The position numbers and the translations under genes are program-made. This document shows, piece by piece, positions 9,950-18,302 of a DNA stretch of 64,000 bases (positions are counted from its first letter, which is position 1; every line of letters starts with the position of its first letter). Below the pieces are notes generated by a model, which saw nothing but the letters and a program-made list of their open reading frames with translations, made no database searches and was not told the origin of the DNA. The stretch comes from Streptomyces chryseus (GTDB lineage Bacteria > Actinomycetota > Actinomycetes > Streptomycetales > Streptomycetaceae). The stretch spans positions 248,001-312,000 of the forward strand of contig NZ_BMVO01000001.1 of NCBI RefSeq assembly GCF_014650755.1, read 5' to 3'.

Positions 9950-10735
9950 ATGTACGACCTCAGGACGCGTGAGCACGCGCTGACCCTCGTCGCCCAAGGC
10001 GGCAGCCTCAACTCCGTAAGCAAGCAGACCGGCATATCCCGCTCCGCCATCCGCGAGTGGCAAGGCCGGATCGAACCGCTGCCGCGCATGCTCGGACAAG
10101 CCGCACCATGCCCAAGGTGCCTGCCCGTACCCGGACTTCCAGCAGACTCCGCCGCGTACGCCTACCTACTGGGTCTCTACCTCGGCGACGGCTGCATCAG
10201 CCCACACCGTCGCGGCGGCGGCTACTACCTACGTATTGCGTGTGCGGATGCCTGGCCCGGGCTGATCGGCCTGTGCCGCAACGCCATCACAGCCGTCCGC
10301 CCGGAGGATTCCGTCTATGTCCTCCAGCGCCAGGGCTGCGTAGCGGTCACCAGTTACAGCCGCCATTGGCCGTGCCTCTTCCCGCAGCACGGGCCCGGCA
10401 AGAAGCACACGCGCCGGATCGCGCTGGAGCCCTGGCAGCACCACGTGGTCGACGAGCACCCGTGGGAGCTCGTCCGCGGCCTGATCCACTCCGACGGATG
10501 CAGGAACATCAACTGGACCACGCGTCTCGTGCGCGGCGAACGGAAGCGGTACGAGTATCCGCGCTACTGGTTCACCAATGTCTCGGACGACATCCGGCGG
10601 CTCTACACCGACACCCTTGACCGCCTCGGCGTCGAGTGGAGGGACTGCACGCGCCACGGGAGGCCGTACAACGTCTCCGTCGCCAAGCGCGCTTCCGTCG
10701 CGCTGATGGACGCGCACGTGGGGCCGAAGTACTGA
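9950..10735 (+). CDS. Helix-turn-helix protein with paired LAGLIDADG-like motifs
   Basis: A 261-residue protein. Residues 5-40 form a helix-turn-helix (LVAQGGSLNSVSKQTGISRSAIREW). A CPRC motif lies at 54-57. Two dodecapeptide-like motifs follow: YLLGLYLGDGCI near 72-83 and WELVRGLIHSDGC near 172-184, spaced like the two halves of a monomeric LAGLIDADG homing endonuclease, each keeping the acidic residue. I infer a DNA-binding, possibly DNA-cutting protein; the HTH may be a resolvase-like recognition domain. ATG at 9950 gives the start of the HTH but has no obvious ribosome site. It sits directly behind the tRNA gene on the same strand, an arrangement suggestive of mobile or domesticated endonucleases. 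Catalytic activity is unproven. Confidence 0.75.
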   Translation: MYDLRTREHALTLVAQGGSLNSVSKQTGISRSAIREWQGRIEPLPRMLGQAAPCPRCLPVPGLPADSAAYAYLLGLYLGDGCISPHRRGGGYYLRIACADAWPGLIGLCRNAITAVRPEDSVYVLQRQGCVAVTSYSRHWPCLFPQHGPGKKHTRRIALEPWQHHVVDEHPWELVRGLIHSDGCRNINWTTRLVRGERKRYEYPRYWFTNVSDDIRRLYTDTLDRLGVEWRDCTRHGRPYNVSVAKRASVALMDAHVGPKY

Positions 10736-10754
10736 GGGCCCGCCGGTCGGGCCC
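10736..10754. terminator. Short hairpin between convergent genes
   Basis: A 7-bp GGGCCCG/CGGGCCC stem with a five-base loop begins immediately after the stop codon of the LAGLIDADG-like gene. The pyk gene ends about 55 bp further on, so it could act in both directions. It is weaker than the other terminators in the window. Confidence 0.5.
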
Positions 10755-10810
10755 CCGGGGGTGTGGGGGCCCTTTGCCCGTGCCGCGGTCGGCGGCCTGC
10801 GGTGCGGGGG

Positions 10811-12250
10811 TTACTGCGCGGCGGCGGTGTCGTCCTCGCCGATGCGGTGGACGCGGACGAGGTTGGTGGAGCCCGCGATGCCGGGCGGCGAGCCGGCGGT
10901 GATGATCACGACGTCGCCCTTCTGGCAGCGGCCGATGCGCAGGAGGTGTTCGTCGACCTGGGCGACCATGGCGTCGGTGGAGTCGACGTGGGGGCCGAGG
11001 AAGGTCTCGACGCCCCAGGTGAGGTTGAGCTGGGAGCGGGTCGCCGAGTCGGGTGTGAAGGCGAGCAGCGGGATGGGTGAGCGGTAGCGGGACAGGCGCT
11101 TGACGGTGTCGCCGGACTGGGTGAAGGCGACGAGGAATTTGGCGCCGAGGAAGTCGCCGATTTCGGCTGCGGCGCGGGCGACGGCTCCGGCCTGGGTGCG
11201 GGGTTTGTTGCGTTCGGTGAGGGGCGGGAGGCCCTTGGCGAGGATGTCTTCCTCTGCGGCTTCGACGATGCGGCCCATGGTTTTGACCGTCTCGATGGGG
11301 TATTTGCCGACGCTGGTTTCGCCGGAGAGCATGACGGCGTCGGTGCCGTCGATGACGGCGTTGGCGACGTCGGAGGCTTCGGCGCGGGTGGGCCGGGAGT
11401 TCTCGATCATCGAGTCGAGCATTTGGGTGGCGACGATGACCGGTTTGGCGTTGCGCTTGGCGAGTTTGATGGCTCGCTTCTGAACAATCGGCACTTGTTC
11501 GAGTGGCATTTCGACGCCGAGGTCGCCGCGGGCGACCATGATGCCGTCGAAGGCGGCGACGATCTCGTCGATGTTGTCGACGGCCTGCGGCTTTTCGATC
11601 TTCGCGATGACGGGGAGGTGGCGGCCTTCTTCCCGCATGAGGCGGTGGACGTCGTCGATGTCGCGTCCGCTGCGTACGAAGGAGAGGGCGATGATGTCGG
11701 CTCCGGTGCGCAGGGCCCACCGGAGGTCGTCGATGTCCTTTTCGGAGAGTGCGGGTACGGAGACGGCGACGCCGGGGAGGTTGAGTCCCTTGTGGTCGGA
11801 GACCATGCCTCCTTCGATGACGAGGGTCCGGACGTGTGGTCCGTCGACGCCGGTGACTTCGAGGGTGACCTTGCCGTCGTCGACGAGGATGCGTTCGCCG
11901 GTGGTGACGTCGGTGGCGAGGCCCTGGTAGGTGGTGCCGCAGGTGTGGCGGTCGCCTTCGACGGGTTCGACGGTGATGGTGAACTCGTCGCCCCGTTCAA
12001 GGAGTACGGGTCCTTCGCGGAAGCGTCCGAGGCGGATCTTCGGACCTTGAAGGTCGGCGAGTACGCCGACGCTGCGGCCGGTTTCGTCGGAGGCTTTGCG
12101 TACGCGCTGGTAGCGCTCCTCGTGTTCGGCGTAGGTGCCGTGGCTGAGGTTGAAGCGGGCGATGTCCATTCCGGCTTCGACCAGTGCCTTGATCTGGTCG
12201 TATGTGTCGGTGGCGGGGCCCAGGGTACAAACGATTTTTGCTCGGCGCAT
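10811..12250 (-). CDS. pyk: Pyruvate kinase
   Basis: A full-length 479-residue cytoplasmic pyruvate kinase that converts phosphoenolpyruvate and ADP to pyruvate and ATP at the end of glycolysis. It shows the N-terminal AKIVCTLGPAT, the DLQGPKIRLG loop, the active-site signature PVIAKIEKPQAVDNIDEI with its catalytic lysine, GIMVARGDLGVEMP, the VATQMLDSMIENSRPTRAEASDVANAV segment and a C-terminal allosteric domain. The ATG at 12250 is preceded by six bases and a good -10 box, so translation probably starts at the very 5' end of the mRNA without a leader. It is downstream of, and on the same strand as, the SIMPL gene but has its own promoter. Confidence 0.97.
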   Translation of the reverse strand: MRRAKIVCTLGPATDTYDQIKALVEAGMDIARFNLSHGTYAEHEERYQRVRKASDETGRSVGVLADLQGPKIRLGRFREGPVLLERGDEFTITVEPVEGDRHTCGTTYQGLATDVTTGERILVDDGKVTLEVTGVDGPHVRTLVIEGGMVSDHKGLNLPGVAVSVPALSEKDIDDLRWALRTGADIIALSFVRSGRDIDDVHRLMREEGRHLPVIAKIEKPQAVDNIDEIVAAFDGIMVARGDLGVEMPLEQVPIVQKRAIKLAKRNAKPVIVATQMLDSMIENSRPTRAEASDVANAVIDGTDAVMLSGETSVGKYPIETVKTMGRIVEAAEEDILAKGLPPLTERNKPRTQAGAVARAAAEIGDFLGAKFLVAFTQSGDTVKRLSRYRSPIPLLAFTPDSATRSQLNLTWGVETFLGPHVDSTDAMVAQVDEHLLRIGRCQKGDVVIITAGSPPGIAGSTNLVRVHRIGEDDTAAAQ

Positions 12251-12256
12251 AGGTCG

Positions 12257-12284
12257 AGCCTAGGGCTTACCAGCCAGTAGACAA
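12257..12284 (-). promoter_or_regulatory. Promoter of a leaderless pyk mRNA
   Basis: Read on the minus strand: -35 TTGTCT (12284-12279), a 16-bp spacer, -10 TAGGCT (12262-12257), then six bases to the ATG at 12250. The start point would fall on the start codon. There is no ribosome-binding sequence between the -10 box and the ATG. Confidence 0.7.
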
Positions 12285-12303
12285 TTGGCTGCGCGTGACT
12301 GTC

Positions 12304-12330
12304 CAACAACCTTTGCATGAAAGGTTATTG
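12304..12330. repeat. Inverted repeat upstream of pyk
   Basis: Arms of 11 bp (CAACAACCTTT and AAAGGTTATTG, one mismatch) flank a five-base centre GCATG. It lies between the SIMPL stop codon and the pyk promoter, about 20 bp upstream of the -35 box. It could be the terminator of the SIMPL gene or an operator for pyk. It is less GC-rich than its surroundings, which favours a protein-binding site, but this is inference. Confidence 0.5.
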
Positions 12331-12370
12331 ACAAGTGTTGAATTGTGCGGGGGGTCGCTCTGATGAGCAT

Positions 12371-13108
12371 TCAGAGCAAGGGCGGGGTCATGACGAAGCG
12401 GGCGTTCACGAGGGCGTGGAGGGTCTGACGTTGGGGTTCGAGGTCGAGGGCGGGGGCGTCCTCGGCCATTTCGGAGCTCATTCCCCTGCGTGCGAAGCCG
12501 CCGGCGTAGGCGACGGGTACGGGGTGGGCCTCTTCCGCGCCGGGGTCGGACAGTTCGACGAGGGCGGTGAGGTCGGCGCCGAGGGCCTGGGCGTATTCGC
12601 GGGCGCGCTTGACGGCTTCGCGTACGGCTTGCCGGCGCACTTCGCCGTGGGCGGGTGAGTCGGGCCGCATGGACCACCAGGGGCCGTCGACGCGGGTGAG
12701 TTCGAGGTCGGCGAGGCGGGTGGTGAGTTCGCCCAGTGCGGTGAAGTCGGTGAGTACGGCGGTGAGGTGGACGCGTCCGTGGTAGGCGCGGACGCGGTCG
12801 CCGCGGCCGTGCCGGGTGAGTTCGGGGCTGATGGAGAAGGCGCCGGTCTCCAGTTTCTCGACGGCGTCGCCGTAGCTCTTGACGAGGTCGAGGGCGAGGC
12901 CGTTGCGCCGGGTGAGGTCTTCGAGTGCGGTGCGGCGGTCCGTACCGCGGGCGCTGACGGTGATGCCGATGTGGGCGGTCTCGGGGTCGAATTCGAGGTG
13001 GGCTTCGCCCTGGACGGCCAGGCGGGGGGCGGCGGGGGTGCCGTACGGGGCGGGCGTGGGGTACGGGTCGGGGCGGCGGGCTTCGGGGTGCTCGGGTTCG
13101 TGGGTCAC
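12371..13108 (-). CDS. SIMPL domain (DUF541) protein
   Basis: A 245-residue protein of the SIMPL/DUF541 family, with the typical opening LAVQGEAHLEFDPETAHIGITVSARG, a central ALEDLTRRNGLALDLVKSYG helix region and the closing AREYAQALGADL segment. The N-terminal ~25 residues are proline-rich and polar, with no signal peptide, so this copy is probably cytoplasmic, unlike exported members of the family. GTG at 13108 was chosen because GGAGAG lies a few bases upstream; the long open frame beyond it overlaps the nucleotidase upstream region. The family function is poorly understood. It is divergent from the nucleotidase gene. Confidence 0.85.
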   Translation of the reverse strand: MTHEPEHPEARRPDPYPTPAPYGTPAAPRLAVQGEAHLEFDPETAHIGITVSARGTDRRTALEDLTRRNGLALDLVKSYGDAVEKLETGAFSISPELTRHGRGDRVRAYHGRVHLTAVLTDFTALGELTTRLADLELTRVDGPWWSMRPDSPAHGEVRRQAVREAVKRAREYAQALGADLTALVELSDPGAEEAHPVPVAYAGGFARRGMSSEMAEDAPALDLEPQRQTLHALVNARFVMTPPLL

Positions 13109-13172
13109 GCTCTCCACTGTCGCACCCGGGTGTGACGGCGGGTGGTCATCAGATCGAAACCCCGAAGGGGTG

Positions 13173-13200
13173 TTGTCGATGTGGCTCGTTGGGCCAGAAT
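13173..13200 (+). promoter_or_regulatory. Possible nucleotidase promoter
   Basis: TTGTCG (13173-13178), a 16-bp spacer and CAGAAT (13195-13200) precede the nucleotidase ATG by about 50 bp, with GAGGAG between them. A small ACCCC-GAA-GGGGT inverted repeat touches its 5' side (13159-13171). The -10 box is imperfect. Confidence 0.35.
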
Positions 13201-13251
13201 CTACGCGCGTCACGTTGTGCGACGGAAGCACGGAACGAGGAGACAAGAAGA

Positions 13252-15054
13252 ATGCCGCTGAACCGTAGGACGTTTCTGGGCCGCTCGGCTGCCGCGGGGG
13301 CCGGTGTCGCCGTCGCCGGCGGCGTCGTGGCGGCGCCCGCCGCAGCACACGGCCACGGGCATGGGCATGGGCCGAAGCGCTACTCCTTCACCGTCATGGG
13401 CACGACGGACCTGCACGGCAATGTCTTCAACTGGGACTACTTCACGGACAAGGAGTTCGACGACAAGGCCCACAACGATGTCGGTCTGGCGAAGATCTCC
13501 ACCCTGGTGAACCAGATCCGCGAGGAGAAGGGCCGCCGTAACACGCTGCTCATCGACGCGGGCGACACGATCCAGGGAACGCAGCTTTCGTACTACTACG
13601 CCAAGGTCGACCCGATCACCGCGAAGCGCGGTCCGGTGCATCCCATGGCGCAGTCGATGAACGCCATCGGGTACGACGCTGCCGCTCTCGGGAACCACGA
13701 GTTCAACTACGGCATACCGGTGCTGCGGAAGTTCGAGGAGCAGTGCGACTTTCCGCTGCTCGGTGCGAACGCGCTGGACGCGAAGACGCTGCGTCCGGCG
13801 TTCCCTCCGTACTTCATGAAAAGGCTGCGTACACCGCACGGCCGGGACGTACGCGTGGCGGTCCTCGGCCTGACGAACCCGGGTATCGCGATCTGGGACA
13901 AGCAGAACGTGCAGGGCAGGATGACGTTCCCGGGCCTGGAGGAGCAGGCGGCGAAGTGGGTGCCGAAGCTGCGTTCCATGGGTGCGGACGTCGTGATCGT
14001 GTCGGCGCACTCGGGTTCGAGCGGCACGTCGTCGTACGGTGACCAGCTTCCGTACGTCGAGAACGCGGCGGGTCTGGTCGCCGAGCAGGTCCCCGGCATC
14101 GACGCGATCCTGGTGGGCCACGCGCACACGGAGATCGCCGAGTACTTCGTGGAGAACAAGGCGACGGGCCAGAAGGTCGTCCTGTCCGAGCCCCTGAAGT
14201 GGGGCCAGCGACTGACACTCTTCGATTTCGACCTGGTGTGGTCGAAGGGCCGCTGGACGGTCGAGAAGGTCGGCGCGAAGGTCCTGAACTCGAACACGGT
14301 CCCCGAGGACCCGAAGATCGTGAAGCTGCTGGGCGACGAGCACGAGAAGGTCGTGGCGTACGTCAATCAGGTCATCGGCACGTCGACGGCCGCGATGACG
14401 ACGGCGGAGGCGGCGTGGAAGGACGAGCCGCTGATCGATCTGATCAACCACGTGCAGACGGAGACGGTACGGGCCGCGCTGTCCGGCGGGGCGTACGCGG
14501 GGCTGCCGGTGCTCTCGCAGGCGTCGTGCTTCTCACGGACGGCGAAGGTGCCGGCGGGCGAGGTGACGATCAAGGACGCGGCGGGTCTGTACCCGTTCGA
14601 GAACACCCTTGAGGCGCGGCTGCTGACCGGTGCGCAGCTGAAGGAGTACCTGGAGTTCTCGGCGCGGTACTACGTGCAGACGGCGGCCGGGGCTCCGGTG
14701 GACACGTCGAAGCTGACGAACGCGGGCGGCACGCCGGACTACAACTACGACGTGGTGTCGGGTCTGACGTACGAGGTCGACATCGCGAAGCCGGCCGGTT
14801 CGCGGATCGTGGATCTGGCGTTCGAGGGGCGGCCGGTGGACGCGGCGGCACAGTTCGTGCTGGCGGTCAACAACTACCGGGCGAGCGGCGGCGGGGCGTT
14901 CCCGCATGTCGCGGGTGCGCGGCAGCTGTGGGCGAACTCGGAGGAGATCCGTAACACGATCATCACGTGGGTGAAGGCGAAGGGAACGCTGGACCCGGCC
15001 GAGTTCGCGGTGGTGGGCTGGAAGCTGACGCGCGACGGCGTGCCGGTGTTCTAG
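13252..15054 (+). CDS. Exported bifunctional metallophosphatase / 5'-nucleotidase
   Basis: A 600-residue protein with a Tat signal (NRRTFLGRSAAAGAGVAVAGG) and a His/Gly-rich linker after the cleavage region. The metallophosphatase domain has TTDLHGN, IDAGDTIQG, ALGNHEFNYG and ILVGHAHTEI, supplying the two-metal ligands. The C-terminal 5'-nucleotidase domain contains GGGAFPHVAGARQ near the end and binds the nucleoside base. It should dephosphorylate extracellular nucleotides for phosphate and nucleoside salvage. The ATG at 13252 has GAGGAG upstream and gives the Tat motif right at the N terminus. Length is in the normal family range. Confidence 0.93.
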   Translation: MPLNRRTFLGRSAAAGAGVAVAGGVVAAPAAAHGHGHGHGPKRYSFTVMGTTDLHGNVFNWDYFTDKEFDDKAHNDVGLAKISTLVNQIREEKGRRNTLLIDAGDTIQGTQLSYYYAKVDPITAKRGPVHPMAQSMNAIGYDAAALGNHEFNYGIPVLRKFEEQCDFPLLGANALDAKTLRPAFPPYFMKRLRTPHGRDVRVAVLGLTNPGIAIWDKQNVQGRMTFPGLEEQAAKWVPKLRSMGADVVIVSAHSGSSGTSSYGDQLPYVENAAGLVAEQVPGIDAILVGHAHTEIAEYFVENKATGQKVVLSEPLKWGQRLTLFDFDLVWSKGRWTVEKVGAKVLNSNTVPEDPKIVKLLGDEHEKVVAYVNQVIGTSTAAMTTAEAAWKDEPLIDLINHVQTETVRAALSGGAYAGLPVLSQASCFSRTAKVPAGEVTIKDAAGLYPFENTLEARLLTGAQLKEYLEFSARYYVQTAAGAPVDTSKLTNAGGTPDYNYDVVSGLTYEVDIAKPAGSRIVDLAFEGRPVDAAAQFVLAVNNYRASGGGAFPHVAGARQLWANSEEIRNTIITWVKAKGTLDPAEFAVVGWKLTRDGVPVF

Positions 15055-15183
15055 GCGGCGTGGATCTTCGGGGGCGGGGCGGCCTGCCTTGTCGCCCATC
15101 GCCGGGCGAGCCGGCTCCGGGCGGGGCGCTCCCGAAGGGAAGAGGTGGTGCTGCGGCCGGTTCCCGCCGGCGCCGGACCGCGT

Positions 15184-15206
15184 CGGGCCCTGAGTCGGCG
15201 GGCCCG
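15184..15206. terminator. Hairpin between nucleotidase and N-hydroxylase genes
   Basis: A CGGGCCC/GGGCCCG stem of 7 bp with a nine-base loop lies between two convergent stop codons, in a 170-bp region with no other recognisable feature. It is a modest candidate for the shared terminator. Confidence 0.4.
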
Positions 15207-15226
15207 CGCCGGTGCGCGGTGCGGGC

Positions 15227-16642
15227 CTAGCGTCCCTGGACCAGCGGGGTGAGGGCCGGTTGCCGGGCGGGGACGCGGGGTGCTTCGCGGCGTTCGAGGC
15301 CGAAGCTGGTGAACGCCGTGCGGCTGGGGAGCGGGTAGGGGTCCTTGCCGGTGAGGGAGTTGAGGATCGTCGCGCTGCGCCAGGCGGCGAGGCCGAGGTC
15401 GGGTGCGCCGACGCCGTGGGTGTGCCGCTCGGCGTTCTGTACGTACACCGATCCGGTCACGGTGGGGTCGAGGACGATGCGGAACCGGTCGTCGATGCGG
15501 GGCCGCTCGGCGGCGTCGCGGCGGATGTAGGCGTCGAGTCCGGCGAGGAGTTGCCCCAGGGGGCGTTCGCGGTAGCCGGTGGCGAGGACGACGGCGTCGG
15601 TGGTGAGGCGGGAGCGGGTGCCTTGCTGGAGGTGTTCGAGGTGGAGTTCCACCTTGGTGGTGCCGACGCGGCCGGCGGTGCGTACGGAGACTCCCGGGGT
15701 GAGTACGGCGTCGGGCCAGCCTCCGTGGAGGGTGCGCTGGTAGAGCTCGTCGTGGATGGCGGCGATGGTGTCGGCGTCGATGCCCTTGTGGAGCTGCCAC
15801 TGGCGGGGGCCGAGGTCGTCGCGTACGGACTCGGGCAGGGCGTGGAAGTACCGGCTGTAGTCGGGGGTGAAGTGCTCCAGGCCGAGCTTGGAGTACTCCA
15901 TGGGGGCGAAGGCCTCGGTCCTGGCCAGCCAGGTGATCTTCTCGCGGCCGGCGGGGCGGGCGCGCAGCAGGTCGAGGAAGACCTCGGCGCCGGACTGTCC
16001 GGATCCGATGACGGTGATGTGTTCGGCGGCGAGGAGCCGTTGGCGGTGGTCGAGGTAGGCGGACGAGTGGATGACGGGGACGGTGGGGGCTTCGGCGAGG
16101 GGCTTGAGGGGTTCGGGGATGTAGGGCTGGGTGCCGACGCCGACGGCGACGTTGCGGGTGTAGGCCCGGCCGAGGGCTTCGGCTTCGCCGTCGGCGTCGA
16201 GCTGGGTGAAGTCGACTTCGAAGGCCTGGCGTTCGGCGTTCCAGCGGACGGCGTCGACCTGGTGGCCGAAGTGGAGTCCGGGGAGGTGGTCGCTGACCCA
16301 GCGGCAGTAGGCGTCGTATTCGGCGCGCTGGATGTGGAACCGCTCGGAGAAGTAGAAGGGGAAGAGCCGTTCGCGGGTGCGCAGGTAGTTGAGGAAGGAC
16401 CAGGGGCTCGCGGGGTCGGCGAGGGTGACGAGGTCGGCGAGGAAGGGGACCTGGAGGGTGGCGCCGTCGAGGAGGAGGCCGGGGTGCCAGTGGAAGGCGG
16501 GGCGCTGTTCGTAGAAGGCGGTGGCGAGGCCGCCGTGCACGCCGTCGGCGAGTGCGGCGAGGGAGAGGTTGAACGGGCCGATGCCGATGCCCACCAGGTC
16601 GTGGGGCTGGTCGGGTGCGTGGGGCTGGGGGGCGGCGGTCAT
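15227..16642 (-). CDS. Lysine/ornithine N-monooxygenase (siderophore N-hydroxylase)
   Basis: A 471-residue flavoprotein of the IucD/PvdA/DesB family, which N-hydroxylates lysine, ornithine or a diamine using NADPH and O2 to make hydroxamate siderophore precursors. Visible features are the FAD motif DLVGIGIGPFNLSLAAL, the WHPGLLLDGATLQVPFLADLVTLADP segment, the NADPH motif VIGSGQSGAEVFLDLL and the C-terminal VVLATGYRERPL. The ATG at 16642 overlaps the stop of the upstream decarboxylase (ATGA), so the two are translationally coupled. With a DesA-like decarboxylase next door the likely substrate is the diamine it makes. No acyltransferase or IucA/IucC synthetase is present nearby. Confidence 0.93.
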   Translation of the reverse strand: MTAAPQPHAPDQPHDLVGIGIGPFNLSLAALADGVHGGLATAFYEQRPAFHWHPGLLLDGATLQVPFLADLVTLADPASPWSFLNYLRTRERLFPFYFSERFHIQRAEYDAYCRWVSDHLPGLHFGHQVDAVRWNAERQAFEVDFTQLDADGEAEALGRAYTRNVAVGVGTQPYIPEPLKPLAEAPTVPVIHSSAYLDHRQRLLAAEHITVIGSGQSGAEVFLDLLRARPAGREKITWLARTEAFAPMEYSKLGLEHFTPDYSRYFHALPESVRDDLGPRQWQLHKGIDADTIAAIHDELYQRTLHGGWPDAVLTPGVSVRTAGRVGTTKVELHLEHLQQGTRSRLTTDAVVLATGYRERPLGQLLAGLDAYIRRDAAERPRIDDRFRIVLDPTVTGSVYVQNAERHTHGVGAPDLGLAAWRSATILNSLTGKDPYPLPSRTAFTSFGLERREAPRVPARQPALTPLVQGR

Positions 16643-18060
16643 CGGCGGGAGCTGCCTTCCGGGAGTGATGTGGGGGCGGGGAGCGGGAGCAGTGCGAGCA
16701 GTGCTTGGAGGTCGTGCGGGGTGGTGTGGGGGTTGAGGACGGTGGCTTTGAGCCAGAGGCGTCCGTCGGCGTGGGCGCGGCCGAGTACGGCGCGGCCCTG
16801 GGTGAGGAGGGCGCGGCGGATGGCGGCGATGTCGTCGTCGGTGGCGCCGGTGGGGCGGAAGAGGACGGTGCTGATGGTGGGCCGGTCGTGGAGTTCGAGG
16901 CCGGGGGTCTGCTCGACGAGGTCGGCGAGGTGCCGGGCGGCGGCGCAGGTGCGGTCGACGAGGTCGGCGAGTCCCTGACGGCCGAGGGCGCGGAGCGTGG
17001 CGGCGGTCTTGAGGATGTCGGGGCGTCGGGTCGTGCGCAGGGAGCGGCCGAGGAGGTCGGGGAGGCCGGCTTCGGTGTCGTCGTCGGCGTTGAGGTAGTC
17101 GGCCTGGTGGCCGAGGGGGGCGAGGCAGGCGGTGGCGGGGACGGCGAGGAGTCCGGCGGCGGCGGGCTGCCAGCCGAGTTTGTGCAGGTCGAGGGTGACG
17201 CTCTGGGCGCGGTCGAGGCCGTCGAGGCGGCTCCGGTGGGCGTCGCTGAACAGGAGCGGGCCGCCGTACGACGCGTCGATGTGGAGTTCCGCGTGGTGGC
17301 GTGCGCAGAGGTCGGCGATGGCGGGGAGGGGGTCGATGCTGCCGGTGTCGGTCGTGCCGGCGGTGGCGGCGACGAGGAGGGGGTGGTGCAGGTCGGTGAG
17401 GGCGGCGTCGAGTGCGGCGAGGTCGATGACGCCCGCGGGGGCGGGGACGGTGACCGGTTCGGGGAGGCCGAGGAGCCAGGCGGCGCGGGGCAGGGAGTGG
17501 TGGGCGTTGGCGCCGTGGAGGAGCTGGACGGGGCCGTGGCGCTCGCGGGCGAGGAGGAGGGCGAGGTGGTTGGACTCGGTGCCGCCGGTGGTGACGAGGG
17601 CGTCGGGTGCGGGCGCGTGGGGGTAGACCTCGGCGGCGAGCGTACGGGTGACCTGGGCTTCCAGGGCGGAGGCGGCGGGGGCCTGGTCCCAGGAGTCCAT
17701 GGACGGGTTGAGCGCGGAGGCGGCGAGGTCGGCGGCTACGGCGACGGCGAGCGGCGGGGTGTGCAGGTGTGCGACGCACAGCGGGTCGGCGGGGTCGGCG
17801 GCGCCGTGGGCGAGGGCGCGTACGAGCGTACGGAGGGCTTCTTCGGCTCCGGTGCCGGTGTCGGGGAGCACGGGGAGGGTGAGTGCGCGCAGCCGTTCGG
17901 TGACGGCGTCGGGTCCGCCGGGGGGCAGGGGTCCGCCGCGGGCGAGGGCGCCTTCGCGCAGGGCGTCGAGGACGGCGGAGAGCAGGGGCCGCAGGGCGGC
18001 GGGCCCGCCCGCGCCGCCGGCGAGGGGCGGGAGGGGGGTGCCGGGGGGCGGCGTGCTCAT
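16639..18060 (-). CDS. PLP-dependent (diamino acid) decarboxylase, DesA-like
   Basis: A 473-residue group II PLP decarboxylase resembling DesA of desferrioxamine biosynthesis. Seen in order: LNPSMDSWDQAPAASALE, the PLP loop TTGGTESNHLALLLARE, NAHHSLPRAAWLLGL, AATAGTTDTGSIDPLP, HIDASYGG and the Schiff-base region TLDLHKLGWQP. The family forms cadaverine or putrescine from lysine or ornithine, or decarboxylates related amino acids; which one cannot be read here. ATG at 18060 has GGAGGA upstream. It is coupled to the N-hydroxylase by a four-base overlap. The frame stays open 5' of the ATG with protein-like sequence, but without a start codon. Confidence 0.88.
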   Translation of the reverse strand: MSTPPPGTPLPPLAGGAGGPAALRPLLSAVLDALREGALARGGPLPPGGPDAVTERLRALTLPVLPDTGTGAEEALRTLVRALAHGAADPADPLCVAHLHTPPLAVAVAADLAASALNPSMDSWDQAPAASALEAQVTRTLAAEVYPHAPAPDALVTTGGTESNHLALLLARERHGPVQLLHGANAHHSLPRAAWLLGLPEPVTVPAPAGVIDLAALDAALTDLHHPLLVAATAGTTDTGSIDPLPAIADLCARHHAELHIDASYGGPLLFSDAHRSRLDGLDRAQSVTLDLHKLGWQPAAAGLLAVPATACLAPLGHQADYLNADDDTEAGLPDLLGRSLRTTRRPDILKTAATLRALGRQGLADLVDRTCAAARHLADLVEQTPGLELHDRPTISTVLFRPTGATDDDIAAIRRALLTQGRAVLGRAHADGRLWLKATVLNPHTTPHDLQALLALLPLPAPTSLPEGSSRR

Positions 18061-18248
18061 GCGGGGTCCTCCGGTGCGCTTCGGCTGGCACACCAGCGTG
18101 TACAGGCAGGAGCCGGTGCGTCCGGACTGCTCAACGATCTCGACCCGAAAGTGGTATTGCCGGGCGGGTGGGCAGAGTTGTGTGCGGCGCAGCTGGTAAG
18201 GGGTGCGGGGGCGTCGTCCGCCCTGCCGTGGTGCGGCTCCCGGGCCGG

Positions 18249-18287
18249 CGCCCCGGTCGCCGCGGGAGGTGGACGGCGGCCGGGGCG
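18249..18287. terminator. Hairpin downstream of pepN
   Basis: A 14-bp stem with one G-U pair (arms 18249-18262 and 18274-18287, 11-base loop) begins about 15 bp beyond the pepN stop on the minus strand. It probably ends pepN transcription before the decarboxylase promoter. Confidence 0.6.
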
Positions 18288-18302
18288 GTGGTGGGGTGCG
18301 GG

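Noticed and set aside
18061..18170. An iron-box (DmdR/IdeR) operator upstream of the siderophore-type pair
   Set aside because: No TTAGGTTAGGCT-type palindrome could be found on either strand.
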